Shown here piece by piece: positions 16,534 through 25,077 of a stretch of 64,000 bases of DNA. Source of the stretch: CAWELS01 sp964468205 (GTDB lineage Bacteria; Acidobacteriota; Terriglobia; Bryobacterales; Bryobacteraceae); assembly GCA_964468205.1 (NCBI GenBank), contig CAYXVG010000007.1:62001-126000 (forward strand), given 5' to 3'. Made by a program: the position numbers and the translations under genes. Below the pieces are notes generated by a model. The model was not told the DNA's origin, did no database searches, and was given only the letters and a program-made list of their open reading frames with translations. Within the stretch, counting starts at the first letter, position 1. Each line of letters begins with the position of its first letter.

Positions 16534-17574
16534 ATGATTATCTCCATGAAACTTCACTCGACGAAAGAGGAAGTGGAAGCCGTATGCGAGAGGATTCGCG
16601 AATTCGGCTACAAGATTCACACGATTGAAGGCGCCGAGCGCGTCGTGATCGGAGCGGTGGGCAGAGGAGACGTGACGCCATGCCTGGAGTCGCTGGAGGC
16701 GATGGACCAGGTGGAGAAGGCAGTAGCGATCTCCGCGCCCTACAAGTTTGTCAGCCGGGAGTTTCATCAGGGGAACACAGTCATTAGAGTCGGGAAGGCG
16801 GAGTTCGGCGGAGATGAGTTCCCGGTCATTGCGGGCCCTTGTTCGGTCGAAAGCGAGGAGCAGATCATGAAGTCGGCGGAAGCCGTGGCCGCCGCGGGCG
16901 CCAAACTTCTCCGCGGCGGAGCCTACAAGCCACGGACCTCGCCCTACGATTTCCAGGGTCTGCAGGAAGACGGACTGAAGCTCCTCGCCAAGGCGCGGGA
17001 GGCCACCGGATTGGGAGTGGTCACCGAGGTGATGAGCGATCGCAACGTGCCGCTGGTCGCCGAGTACGCGGACATGGTACAGATCGGCGCGAGAAACATG
17101 CAGAACTTCGCCCTGCTCAAGGCGCTTGGCAATTGCGGACGGCCCATTCTGCTGAAGCGCGGGATGAGTTCGACCATTAAGGAGTTGTTGATGTCGGCCG
17201 AGTACATCGTGGCGCACGGCAATTCCGAGGTAATCCTGTGCGAGCGGGGCATCCGCACCTTCGAGACCGAGACCAGGAACACCTGTGACATCTCCGCCGT
17301 AGCCGTGCTAAAGGAGAAGACTCACCTGCCCGTGATACTCGACCCGTCACACGCAACCGGCCAACGCAGCCTGGTGCCGCCGCTAGCGCGTGCGGGCGTC
17401 GCCGTAGGCGCCGACGGCCTGATTGTCGAGGTCCATCCGGATCCGGAGAAGGCCTGGAGCGACGGCAAGCAGTCTCTCTACCTGGATCAATTCCACCAGA
17501 TGATGCAAGAACTGCGGCCATACGTCGAATTGTGGAAGAAGGCTCGGATGACAGAACCGGTCGCCGCGGTGTAA
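16534..17574 (+). CDS. aroF: DAHP synthase, type I-beta with N-terminal ferredoxin-like regulatory domain
   Basis: 3-Deoxy-D-arabino-heptulosonate-7-phosphate synthase (346 residues) condenses phosphoenolpyruvate and erythrose-4-phosphate, the first step of the shikimate pathway. The TIM-barrel motifs [37 protein letters not shown] and CERGIRTFE are intact. The first 70 residues form the ferredoxin-like domain known from the Thermotoga maritima enzyme, where it binds Tyr or Phe and inhibits activity. I place the start at ATG 16534 (MIISMK), which aligns with the Thermotoga N-terminus and has GGAAGGA six bases upstream; an ATG at 16519 is in frame but has a poor site. Expression appears attenuated by the upstream aromatic leader. 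Confidence 0.95.
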   Translation: MIISMKLHSTKEEVEAVCERIREFGYKIHTIEGAERVVIGAVGRGDVTPCLESLEAMDQVEKAVAISAPYKFVSREFHQGNTVIRVGKAEFGGDEFPVIAGPCSVESEEQIMKSAEAVAAAGAKLLRGGAYKPRTSPYDFQGLQEDGLKLLAKAREATGLGVVTEVMSDRNVPLVAEYADMVQIGARNMQNFALLKALGNCGRPILLKRGMSSTIKELLMSAEYIVAHGNSEVILCERGIRTFETETRNTCDISAVAVLKEKTHLPVILDPSHATGQRSLVPPLARAGVAVGADGLIVEVHPDPEKAWSDGKQSLYLDQFHQMMQELRPYVELWKKARMTEPVAAV

Positions 17575-17586
17575 TCTCGGAGAGTT

Positions 17587-18537
17587 GTGCCGGTTCGCGT
17601 TCGTCCATCCATTCTCGCGCTCCTTTTCCTGCTGGTAAGCGCCGGTTTGCTGGCGGGACTGTACTGGTGGAAGGTCGCCCAGAACGATAGTGCCGCCGAT
17701 TTGCTCACGCGGCTGCCCGAGGGCGACGTGCCGGTCTTCTATGCCGACCTGAACGTGCTGCGAGACGCCGGGCTTCTGCAACTGCTGGCCGGTACTGGCG
17801 TGGACGAGGAACCGGACTACCGGATGTTCGTCGAGGAAACAGGGTTCAACTACCGGCGGGACCTCGACAGCGTCCTGGCGGCATTCTATCCTTCCGAGAC
17901 CTTCATCATAGCCACCGGAAGGTTTAGCTGGAAACGCCTTATCCGCTATGTGAAGGACTTGCGAGGCAACTGCCACAATGGCTTGTGCCAGGTCCAAGGA
18001 AGCGTTCCAGAGCGGCGAATCTCGTTTATCGGTATCACTTACCGCACTTTGGCGCTCGCCTCGAGCAGTGATCCCTGGGCGGTCACCGCCCTCTATGAAC
18101 GGAATCGTCCCCGCGAACAGTGGGCGCCGCCGGAGGAACCGCTCTGGGTATCCGTGCCCGCAGAGACCCTCATGCACGTGAAATGGTTACCGGTGGGTAC
18201 GCAATCCTTCGCACGGGCTCTTTCGACGAAGGAGACAGTTGTGTTGAGTCTCGGCCCGGCGGCGGTGGATTACGAGCTAAAGGTTCGCGTAGATTGCGGT
18301 TCCGCGAGTGAGGCGGCCGCCCTGGCGACCGAATTGCAGCGAGTAACGGATCTACTACGAAGCCTGATTCGCCGGGAGAACAAGACGCCAAATCCGAATG
18401 ACCTGAGCGGCGTGCTTTCCTCCGGGGTATTCGAACACTCCGGCTTCGCCGTAATTGGCCGCTGGCCGGTATCCCGGCGGTTTCTTGAAGCTCTCGCCAG
18501 CGGCGGGACCGAGGAACAGCAGCAAGCTTCAGAGTAG
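17587..18537 (+). CDS. Membrane-anchored protein of unknown function
   Basis: Protein of 316 residues with one N-terminal hydrophobic segment (about 8-30) and a long exported or periplasmic part. No catalytic motif is recognised. The soluble part reads like alternating beta/alpha folds and begins with a PVFYADLNVLRDAGLL segment, reminiscent of the uncharacterised secreted proteins of Acidobacteria that measure or gate something at the membrane, but no function can be assigned. The GTG start follows GGAGAG. It begins 12 bases after the DAHP synthase stop, so it may be co-transcribed with it and share the attenuator. Confidence 0.75.
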   Translation: MPVRVRPSILALLFLLVSAGLLAGLYWWKVAQNDSAADLLTRLPEGDVPVFYADLNVLRDAGLLQLLAGTGVDEEPDYRMFVEETGFNYRRDLDSVLAAFYPSETFIIATGRFSWKRLIRYVKDLRGNCHNGLCQVQGSVPERRISFIGITYRTLALASSSDPWAVTALYERNRPREQWAPPEEPLWVSVPAETLMHVKWLPVGTQSFARALSTKETVVLSLGPAAVDYELKVRVDCGSASEAAALATELQRVTDLLRSLIRRENKTPNPNDLSGVLSSGVFEHSGFAVIGRWPVSRRFLEALASGGTEEQQQASE

Positions 18538-18581
18538 CGGCGCGCAGAACCGGGTGGCAACGGCAGCATTACCGGCGACTG

Positions 18582-20057
18582 CTACGAGCGGGAGCGGAAC
18601 CGGTTCCAAAGCGGCCAGAGGAGGGAAAGCAGGGTGGCCACGAGAAAGAACATGACGATGGGACGGGCGAGGACATCGCTCCAGTCGCCACGGCTGAGGA
18701 TCAGGGCGCGGCGCAAATTGGCTTCCATCATAGGCCCAAGAATCAATCCCAACACCAGAGGCCCGAGCGGAGTGGCCGTTCTCCGGCAGACCAGCCCGAG
18801 CAGCCCCGCGCCGAACATTACCCAGACATCCGCAACGCTGTTATTCAAGGCATAGGAGCCCACCACTCCCATCACAGACACTCCAGCCCAAAGCCACGGA
18901 TTCGGGATGCGGAGCGCGCGGGCAAGAGGGGCGGCGCCGAGGAGCCCGACAACCGCGATGGCCAGGGCGGCGAACGTCATGAGGAAGATGATCGAGTACA
19001 CCAGCGGGACATGGTCGCGGAACAATAGCGGGCCTGGCTGAATGCCATGAATGAGCAGGGCGCCGATCAGCACCGCCGACGGAGCGTCGCCGGGAACACC
19101 GAGTGTAAGCATGGTGGTCATGGCGCCGCCGATGGCGGAGTTGCAGGCGCCGCAGGAGGCGGCCAACCCTTCCACGGAGCCCTTGGCAAACTCGTCTTTG
19201 TGACGCGACAGGCGGCGCGCCTGCTCCCAGGCAATAACCGATGCGATATCGCCGCCAGCAGCCGGAACCGCTCCCACGAAAGTTCCCGTTCCCGAGCCAA
19301 GCAATCCCGGCAGGAGCATTCGTTTCCATTCGTGAATCCGCGGCCAGATTCTGCCCAGAGCGGGCGGTGTTTCCACGCCCCCGTTACGGCGATCGGCCAT
19401 CTGCCCGAGTACTTCTCCGAGGCCAAAGAGGCCGATCATGACCGGCACGAAGGCGATGCCATCCAAGAATTCCGAACTGCCGAAGGTAAACCGGGGATAG
19501 GCGGTCATCGGATCCAACCCGACAGTGGAGAGAGCGAGCCCCAACATCCCGGCCAGCATTCCCTTGAGCACATTCGCGCCGGAGACCCCGGCCATAAGGC
19601 TAATGCCGAACAGAGCGAGGCCGAAATATTCGGCGGGCCCGAACCGGAGGCCGAAAGCGGCGATAGGGAAGGCCGCGACCGCAAGAAAGAAGATGCTGAT
19701 GAGCTGGCCGGCCATTGAGAAGACGGCGTTGATGCCGAGGGCGAGACCAGCCTTTCCCTGGCGGCTAAGTGGATACCCGTCCCAGGACGCGGCAATCGAA
19801 GCCGGCGTACCGGGGATATTCAGGAGAATGGCTGGGATTCCACCGGCGGGAATGGCTCCGGAATAGATTCCGAGCAGCATCGCGAGGCCTTTCTCCGGCG
19901 AAACCCAGAACGTAAGAGGAGTGAGCACAGCCACCCCCATGGTGGCGGTGAGGCCGGGCAGCGCCCCAAAAACAGCTCCGAGTATGACGCCGGCCAGGAG
20001 AAACAGTAAGACGTCCCAGTGCAGGATTGCGGTGAGACCTTCGATCATCTCGGGCAT
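18582..20057 (-). CDS. tctA: TctA, large membrane subunit of tripartite tricarboxylate transporter
   Basis: Membrane protein of 491 residues with about 12 helices and the TctA signature regions: GALPGLTATMGVAVLTPLTF near the N-terminus, the GGIPAILLNIPGTPAS loop, and the second repeat with GAVPAAGGDIASVIAW and TLGVPGDAPSAVLIGAL. TctA is the secondary-active translocation subunit that takes citrate-like or other carboxylates from the binding protein TctC. It is last in a tctC-tctB-tctA order, three bases after tctB. No two-component regulator is adjacent. Confidence 0.93.
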   Translation of the reverse strand: MPEMIEGLTAILHWDVLLFLLAGVILGAVFGALPGLTATMGVAVLTPLTFWVSPEKGLAMLLGIYSGAIPAGGIPAILLNIPGTPASIAASWDGYPLSRQGKAGLALGINAVFSMAGQLISIFFLAVAAFPIAAFGLRFGPAEYFGLALFGISLMAGVSGANVLKGMLAGMLGLALSTVGLDPMTAYPRFTFGSSEFLDGIAFVPVMIGLFGLGEVLGQMADRRNGGVETPPALGRIWPRIHEWKRMLLPGLLGSGTGTFVGAVPAAGGDIASVIAWEQARRLSRHKDEFAKGSVEGLAASCGACNSAIGGAMTTMLTLGVPGDAPSAVLIGALLIHGIQPGPLLFRDHVPLVYSIIFLMTFAALAIAVVGLLGAAPLARALRIPNPWLWAGVSVMGVVGSYALNNSVADVWVMFGAGLLGLVCRRTATPLGPLVLGLILGPMMEANLRRALILSRGDWSDVLARPIVMFFLVATLLSLLWPLWNRFRSRS

Positions 20058-20060
20058 GGG

Positions 20061-20483
20061 CTATCCAAGCGAGACCCGCAGTCCGTACTGAAAGGCGGCG
20101 ACAACAGCCGCGGTGAGCAGGAGCGCGACGGCGATGGCGCGGGGCCAGCGTTCTCCGACGAGCCGGAGGAAGACAGTCACAAACAGAGCCGTCCGCACGA
20201 AGAACGGAATGATCCCCCAAAGCCCGAGGTATCCGCCAAGAAGCAAGACCGTCACGACGAGCGTCCGGGCGTCGCCGCCGGCGGGAGCGGCGCTGGACTC
20301 TTGCCGCCGTGCGGTGAATAATAGCCCGAGAGCGAGAAGGAAGATGACCGCCCCGACGATCGCCGGAAAGAAGCCGGGCCCGGGCAAGCGGCCCATCCCC
20401 GCGGGATATGTGAACGCGGCGGCGAGCAGGTAGAGGCCAAGGGCGAGGAAAGAGACCGCTACGGCATAGTCGAGCCGTCTCAC
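20061..20483 (-). CDS. tctB: TctB, small membrane subunit of tripartite tricarboxylate transporter
   Basis: Short membrane protein of 140 residues with four predicted helices, as in TctB. The sequence is poorly conserved in this family, but the GRLPGPGFFPAIVG stretch in the first loop is typical, and the gene lies between tctC and tctA, overlapping the former by four bases. It supports the assembly or function of the large TctA subunit. Confidence 0.88.
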   Translation of the reverse strand: MRRLDYAVAVSFLALGLYLLAAAFTYPAGMGRLPGPGFFPAIVGAVIFLLALGLLFTARRQESSAAPAGGDARTLVVTVLLLGGYLGLWGIIPFFVRTALFVTVFLRLVGERWPRAIAVALLLTAAVVAAFQYGLRVSLG

Positions 20484-21460
20484 CGCTGGTTTCCTCCAAG
20501 AAGCAATGGAATGGTGGAAGAGAAGAAATCGGCCTGCTCTTCGGCGAAGCGGTGGAACTCATCCGGGCCGAGGAATAACGCCTCCATGCCCCGCTCGGCG
20601 CACACGCGCTCGAAATATTCACTCGCCGCCGCCTCCCTGATTGCGTCGACGATTAACGTGGCCCGCCCGGCGGGCAGCCCCTTGGGAGCGTAGAAACCGC
20701 TCCAGGCATTGGCGCCGAAATCATAGCCAAAGTCGCCGACACTGGGAAGTTCGGGATACAGCGTAGAGCGCTGCCGATCGAAGATAGCAAGTGCCCGCAG
20801 TCTCCGTGCTTCGATGTGCGGCGCCGTTTCCCCGAGTCCCGCAACAGCGGCGTCTACGTGACGCCCGAGCAGAGCTGTGAGGGAACCCGAAGAGCCGTCG
20901 AAAGGGCAATGCACTAATTGCAGCCGGGTTTCGCGCTCGAACAGCAGAGCGTTGACGTGCCAGATGGAACCGACGCCGGAGTTTGCGACAACGTAGTGGC
21001 CGGGCCGGCTGCGCGCTGCGGCAACGAAGTCCTCGAAGGTAGGCCACTCTGCATCCGCGTGAACCGCCAGAACAGGCTGCGACTTCGAGACCAGGCAGAG
21101 CAGGTCCATATTGCCGGGGCCGACGTCGGCAAAGCCGAGAGCCCGGACCATGGCAATCTCAACCGGTCCATGACCGATGGTGTAACCGTCGGGAGGCCGC
21201 CGGGTGACATACGAGAAGGCGAGCGCGCCCGCCGCTCCGGGTTTGTTCTCGCACACCACCGGCACAGCTAGCTTCTTTTCCACCAGCGATGCGATGACAC
21301 GTGAAACCGTGTCGGAAAGCCCGCCTGGCGCCGCCTGCACGATCAGCTTGATCTCGCGGGACGGATAGGCGCCGCCGGAATCCGGAGAACAGCCGGAGGC
21401 GAGACCGGCGGCGAGGCCGAAGATGATGTCGCGGCGGCGCTGCAAGTGACCATTATGCAA
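20480..21460 (-). CDS. tctC: TctC-type periplasmic solute-binding lipoprotein (Bug family)
   Basis: Protein of 326 residues. The N-terminus has a basic stretch, a hydrophobic core and a lipobox ending at Cys24 (LASGC), so the product is probably a lipid-anchored periplasmic binding protein. The mature part has Bug/TctC features: YPSREIKLIVQAAPGG at its start, the ENKPGAAG motif and the RRPPDGYTIG segment. It captures a carboxylate for TctAB; the exact ligand cannot be read from sequence. First gene of the tctCBA operon, transcribed away from the alkyl sulfatase remnant. Confidence 0.92.
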   Translation of the reverse strand: MHNGHLQRRRDIIFGLAAGLASGCSPDSGGAYPSREIKLIVQAAPGGLSDTVSRVIASLVEKKLAVPVVCENKPGAAGALAFSYVTRRPPDGYTIGHGPVEIAMVRALGFADVGPGNMDLLCLVSKSQPVLAVHADAEWPTFEDFVAAARSRPGHYVVANSGVGSIWHVNALLFERETRLQLVHCPFDGSSGSLTALLGRHVDAAVAGLGETAPHIEARRLRALAIFDRQRSTLYPELPSVGDFGYDFGANAWSGFYAPKGLPAGRATLIVDAIREAAASEYFERVCAERGMEALFLGPDEFHRFAEEQADFFSSTIPLLLGGNQR

Positions 21461-21510
21461 CGGCGGTGAAACGAGTTTGGTTGCCGGGCGAATGCAGAGT
21501 TCCGTAAACG

Positions 21511-21571
21511 CCTGAAACGGGAGAGCCCGGTAGCAGCAGCGGGTGGACTACCGTCTCGTTTCTATTTCAGG
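21511..21571. repeat. Imperfect inverted repeat between tctC and the alkyl sulfatase remnant
   Basis: CCTGAAA (21511-21517) faces TTTCAGG (21565-21571), GAAACG (21514-21519) faces CGTTTC (21557-21562), and CGGTAG (21528-21533) faces CTACCG (21548-21553). Together they form a long imperfect hairpin or operator-like dyad in the 187-base divergent gap. There is no U tract on either strand, so a terminator is unlikely. It may bind a regulator of the divergent transcripts. Confidence 0.45.
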
Positions 21572-21647
21572 TCCGTTCGCCGCACTTCCGCCGCGCAACC
21601 CAGCCATGGAGGCTAAGCTTGACGTGTTAGCGTGAAGGGAGAGGCGA

Positions 21648-22226
21648 ATGGATCGTAGAGTAATGATTCCGGGGGTGCTGGGAACCGCGCTGCTGGCTGC
21701 AGCGACCGCATTTGCTGGGGAGTCGCAGGCCACGAAACGACTGACGGCACGGAACGCAGAGTTTGAGAAGGCCATCATCAAGGTGACCGATGGCGTCTAC
21801 ACCGCGATCGGCTACACCGTATTGGCCAACTCGATGATTGTCGGCGGCAAAGGGGTAATTATCGTCGCTGCCGGCCAGACCATCGAAGGCGCCCAGAAGT
21901 ACCTGATGCCGGATGAACTCGCCGCGTGTGCAAAGTTGCCCGATCACCTGGCGCCATTAGACTACCTTGGCGATTATTACGGCAGTGTATCGGGCGCCAT
22001 CCGCGATATCCATGCGCAGGAGCTTGGCTGGTTTGACCGCGATCCGCTCGGAGCCGCGCAACTGGCGCGGCATGTGATCCGACTCCGTCCGGACGATCCG
22101 GAGCCGAAGCTAATGCTGGCGGACACCCTGGCAATCGTTGGGGAGCGCACCTTCAACGCGCCGTCGCGAAACTACACGTTGGCCTACTCGAACCGGCTGC
22201 GGCGACAAGCGAAAGGAGAGGAGTAG
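21648..22226 (+). pseudogene. Internally deleted alkyl sulfatase (BDS1/YjcS-type) remnant
   Basis: A 192-residue open frame with a signal peptide (about residues 1-23) followed by three blocks of an SDS-type alkyl sulfatase. Block 1 (about 40-82) matches the start of the metallo-beta-lactamase domain (KVTDGVYTAIGYT to the GKGVIIV strand). Block 2 (about 85-128) matches the segment after the catalytic domain (PDELAACAKLPDHLA, YLGDYYGSV, LGWFDRDP). Block 3 (about 130-185) matches the end of the dimerisation region ([31 protein letters not shown]). Full enzymes exceed 600 residues. The HxHxDH zinc motif and all other ligands are gone, yet the frame is kept. Function as an alkyl sulfatase is not possible; it is most likely a decaying gene. 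Confidence 0.75.
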
Positions 22227-22236
22227 CTCCACTCCC

Positions 22237-23286
22237 ATGCTCGATGCGCTGATCGGCCTCGAGGAGAGTGAGCTTTCAGAGCTACTCGGGCACAGCCATC
22301 CTCCTTTTCGGGCGCGCCAACTCTACGAGGCCCTTTACCGGCAGCGCCTTCCGTCGCTTGGCGCTGCAACCAGTCTGCCCGCTTCTCTACGAAACGACCT
22401 CGCCGCGCGGTCTACTTTCGGACTTCCCGAAACGGAGCGCCGGTTCGACTCAGCCGATGGTACCCGGCGCTATCTGCTTCGCCTCGCCGACGGCAAGACG
22501 GTAGAAGCCGTGTTGATGCCGGAAGAAGGCCGCGACACACTCTGCATTTCGACGCAGATTGGTTGTCCGGTGGACTGCAAATTCTGCCTCACCGCTTTGA
22601 TTGGCCTGGAGCGCAACCTTACGGCCGGCGAAATCCTCGGCCAAGTCCTCGTGATCGCCCGGGATAACGGCCTGGATCCGCTCTCGCGCCGCTTCAATGT
22701 TGTCATGATGGGGCAAGGGGAACCGCTGCTAAACCTTGATAACGTGCTGAAAGCCACCCGGATTCTCACGGACCCGCGGGGCTTCGGCCTCTCGGAGAAG
22801 CGCATCACGCTGTCGACATCCGGCATTATTCCCAAGATCACCGAGCTTGGCCGGGCGACGCCGCGCCCGAGGCTCGCAGTTTCACTGAACGCATCCAGTG
22901 AAGAGCAGCGCCGGGAGCTAATCCCCATCACCCGCAAGTATCACCTTGCGCATCTATTGGAGACCTGCAAGCGATACCCGCTCCGCCCTTGGGAGAAGCT
23001 CACGTTTGAGTATGTGCTGTTGAAGGGGGTCAACGACACCGACGCCGACGCCCGGCGAGTCGTGAGCCTGCTCGCAAACCTCAACTGCAAGGTGAACCTC
23101 ATTGCGTGGAATCCCGGCCCGGAGATCCCCTACGAGTCACCCAGCACCGAGCGCGTACTGGCTTTCCAAAGCATACTGCGCCGCAGTTTTCCGGCGTTTA
23201 TCCGCAAGCCGCGCGGGCGGGACATCTTCGCTGCTTGCGGCCAACTGAAGCGGGCTACGGACCAGGAACTCATTTATCCTCGCTAG
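22237..23286 (+). CDS. rlmN: RlmN, 23S rRNA/tRNA adenine-C2 methyltransferase (radical SAM)
   Basis: Radical-SAM enzyme of 349 residues that methylates A2503 of 23S rRNA and A37 of some tRNAs. The iron-sulfur CxxxCxxC motif is at Cys110, Cys114 and Cys117. The methyl-carrying cysteine is Cys334 in AACGQL, and the MGQGEPLLN motif is present. The start is ATG 22237 (MLDALIG); the frame is open further upstream but that part overlaps the alkyl sulfatase remnant. A GGAGAGGAG stretch lies about 14 bases before the ATG. Confidence 0.95.
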   Translation: MLDALIGLEESELSELLGHSHPPFRARQLYEALYRQRLPSLGAATSLPASLRNDLAARSTFGLPETERRFDSADGTRRYLLRLADGKTVEAVLMPEEGRDTLCISTQIGCPVDCKFCLTALIGLERNLTAGEILGQVLVIARDNGLDPLSRRFNVVMMGQGEPLLNLDNVLKATRILTDPRGFGLSEKRITLSTSGIIPKITELGRATPRPRLAVSLNASSEEQRRELIPITRKYHLAHLLETCKRYPLRPWEKLTFEYVLLKGVNDTDADARRVVSLLANLNCKVNLIAWNPGPEIPYESPSTERVLAFQSILRRSFPAFIRKPRGRDIFAACGQLKRATDQELIYPR

Positions 23287-23592
23287 TATCCCCGGGGAAT
23301 CACAGCGTCAGGGTGGGGGGCTGGGCCTCGGCTCGTGAGCCTTCCCGGCGACGAGCGCGGGGGCTGAATGAACAACAGCGCGGCCTCCGGCAATGTCCAG
23401 ATGAAGCGGGAGTGGAAGAGCGTCCCGTCGAGCCAGAAGACTGGTCGAACGGGTTGTTGCGCCACGCAAGAAAGTAACCGGAGGCGCGAGGCGATATCAG
23501 GCTTACTTCAAGGAGTCCCGGACCGCCGGGGAAGTCGCACGATGGCACGGGGCGGTTGGCGTCGGCAGACATGCGAAAATAGCGGTAGTGTC
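23287..23592. other. Intergenic stretch without recognisable gene
   Basis: About 306 bases between rlmN and the DUF3467 gene. The frame of the downstream gene stays open back to 23368, but that part is Arg/Gln/Ser-rich with no fold-like pattern. No tRNA-like cloverleaf, no U-tailed hairpin and no convincing promoter were found. Confidence 0.4.
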
Positions 23593-23901
23593 ATGAGCCA
23601 GCCATTTCAACAGCAACCAACCCAAGTGAACATCGAGAAGATGGAAGAGTATCGCGAATCCTACGCCAATTCGGTGCAGGTCCGTGTCAACCTGTGGGAC
23701 TTCTTCCTGATGTTCGGAACAATGAACCAGACGCGGCCAGATGAGGTCACGATCTCCAGTTTCCAGGGCATCTACCTGAGCCCTCAACAGGCCAAGGCGC
23801 TCATGAACGTGCTGCAGCAAAATGTGCAGCAGTATGAATCGGCTTTTGGGGAAATCCGTCTGGAGCCGAAACCACCGGCGAAGGATAAATCAGTGCAGTA
23901 A
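23593..23901 (+). CDS. DUF3467 family small protein
   Basis: Protein of 102 residues with the DUF3467 pattern: E-x-x-E-x-Y-A-N near the start, N-x-W-D-F-x-x-x-F-G, and the late SPQQAKALMNVLQQNVQQYE helix followed by a short polar tail. DUF3467 proteins are small cytoplasmic proteins of unknown role, common in Acidobacteria and Deltaproteobacteria. The ATG at 23593 begins MSQPFQQQ. No partner gene is evident around it. Confidence 0.8.
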   Translation: MSQPFQQQPTQVNIEKMEEYRESYANSVQVRVNLWDFFLMFGTMNQTRPDEVTISSFQGIYLSPQQAKALMNVLQQNVQQYESAFGEIRLEPKPPAKDKSVQ

Positions 23902-23926
23902 CGGCGGCGCTCCGGCTTCGTTTCCG

Positions 23927-24355
23927 CTAACCTCCGGCGGAGCAGGCGAGCAACAAAACGGCACGGACTGACCATGCAGCCGTTCGTATCCAGTTGGTTT
24001 CGACGAGCCGCCGGTGCGCCTCGATCGAAAACCCTCTCGCCAGAGTGGTGTGCTGGGGAACCTGCCAGGCAAAGGTCGAGATCCAAATGAACCCGATGAG
24101 GGCAAGATTCGTCCATGACCCGGGCCGCCCCAGAAAGGCCGGAGGCTCCAGCGCCAGCAACGCGCCAGTGGCGAGTTCCGTCAACATCGCGGGAGCAACT
24201 ACCCAGGTAGTGCGCTTGGTGTGGGCGATCTCGTAATCAGGGAAGGCGCTTGATACCACCGAAAAGAGGGGATAGTGAACGATTTGAACAAACCATATGA
24301 GACCCGTCATGAAGAGGGCCCCCGCAAGATGAATCTCAAAAACGAAGTGCATCAC
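23927..24355 (-). CDS. Small integral membrane protein, unknown function
   Basis: Protein of 142 residues with four hydrophobic segments (about 5-28, 50-70, 83-100 and 122-140). Conserved-looking polar residues lie in or between helices: His28 of VHYPLF, the HTKRTTW stretch, and ETNWIRTAAW near the end. It resembles a widespread uncharacterised bacterial membrane family; no substrate or reaction can be named. It lies 70 bases downstream of the fasciclin gene on the same strand, separated by a strong GC-rich hairpin. Confidence 0.7.
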   Translation of the reverse strand: MMHFVFEIHLAGALFMTGLIWFVQIVHYPLFSVVSSAFPDYEIAHTKRTTWVVAPAMLTELATGALLALEPPAFLGRPGSWTNLALIGFIWISTFAWQVPQHTTLARGFSIEAHRRLVETNWIRTAAWSVRAVLLLACSAGG

Positions 24356-24370
24356 CTATCGAGGATGACA

Positions 24371-24406
24371 CGGCCCGCCGCTGGGTTGACGACTGGGGGC
24401 GGGCCG
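24371..24406. repeat. Nine-base-pair GC hairpin downstream of the fasciclin gene
   Basis: CGGCCCGCC (24371-24379) and GGCGGGCCG (24398-24406) are perfect complements around an 18-base loop. It lies just after the fasciclin stop on the minus strand. No U tract follows on either strand, so it may act as an RNA end stabiliser or a Rho-assisted terminator. Confidence 0.5.
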
Positions 24407-24425
24407 CTCGACCTCGAGCTTGAAT

Positions 24426-24917
24426 TTAGCTCTTCGGCAAGATCACGGAATCGATTACGTGGATAACCCCGTTGGATGTGCCAATATCGGTTTTGAGCAC
24501 TTTTGCGTTGTCAATCATGACGCCCATATCGGACGCGTTGATCTTCACGCTTTGACCCTGAACGGTCTTGGCGGAATTCAACTTAACAACGTCGGCGGCC
24601 ATCACTTTGCCCGGAACCACATGGTAGGTCAACACGGCGATGAGCTTATCCTTGTTTTCCGGCTTCAGTAGATTCTCGACCGTTCCCGCGGGCAACTTGG
24701 CGAACGCGTCGTCGGTGGGCGCGAATACGGTGAACGGGCCTTCGCTCTTCAGCGTGTCCACAAGGCCCGCGGCCTTGACCGCGGCAACCAGCGTATTGAA
24801 CTGACCGGCGCCAACGGCGGTGTCAACTATGTCCTTTTGGCCGGTGGAACCGGCGAAGGCGGTTACAGCCACCAACATGGTGGCAAGGGTGATTCCCAGA
24901 TACTTTTTCAGAGTCAT
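24426..24917 (-). CDS. Secreted fasciclin (FAS1) domain protein
   Basis: Protein of 163 residues with a Sec signal peptide (about 1-18, ending in AFA) and one FAS1 domain with its H1 box ([17 protein letters not shown]), the central YHVVPGK motif and the terminal [12 protein letters not shown] box. FAS1 proteins are extracellular adhesion modules. I choose the ATG at 24917, with GGAGAG six bases upstream, rather than the ATG five codons earlier, which would contain this site. Confidence 0.92.
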   Translation of the reverse strand: MTLKKYLGITLATMLVAVTAFAGSTGQKDIVDTAVGAGQFNTLVAAVKAAGLVDTLKSEGPFTVFAPTDDAFAKLPAGTVENLLKPENKDKLIAVLTYHVVPGKVMAADVVKLNSAKTVQGQSVKINASDMGVMIDNAKVLKTDIGTSNGVIHVIDSVILPKS

Positions 24918-25077
24918 GTTCGTCTCTCCCAAAAATTTGTCTTCTTGTCTGCGGGCTTCTTTCTCCCGCCACGTCTTGGTAGATTCGGGGGCTCGGCGGA
25001 AGCGCTAAAATAATGCGATCTTTTTGAGGGGGGACGAGCGTAGAGCCGAGTGGGCGGAAAAGCGCCGCGATGCTGCC

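Noticed and set aside
23300..23572. Minus-strand ORF in the rlmN/DUF3467 gap
   Set aside because: It is Ser/Pro/Arg-rich, has no ribosome binding site and no family.
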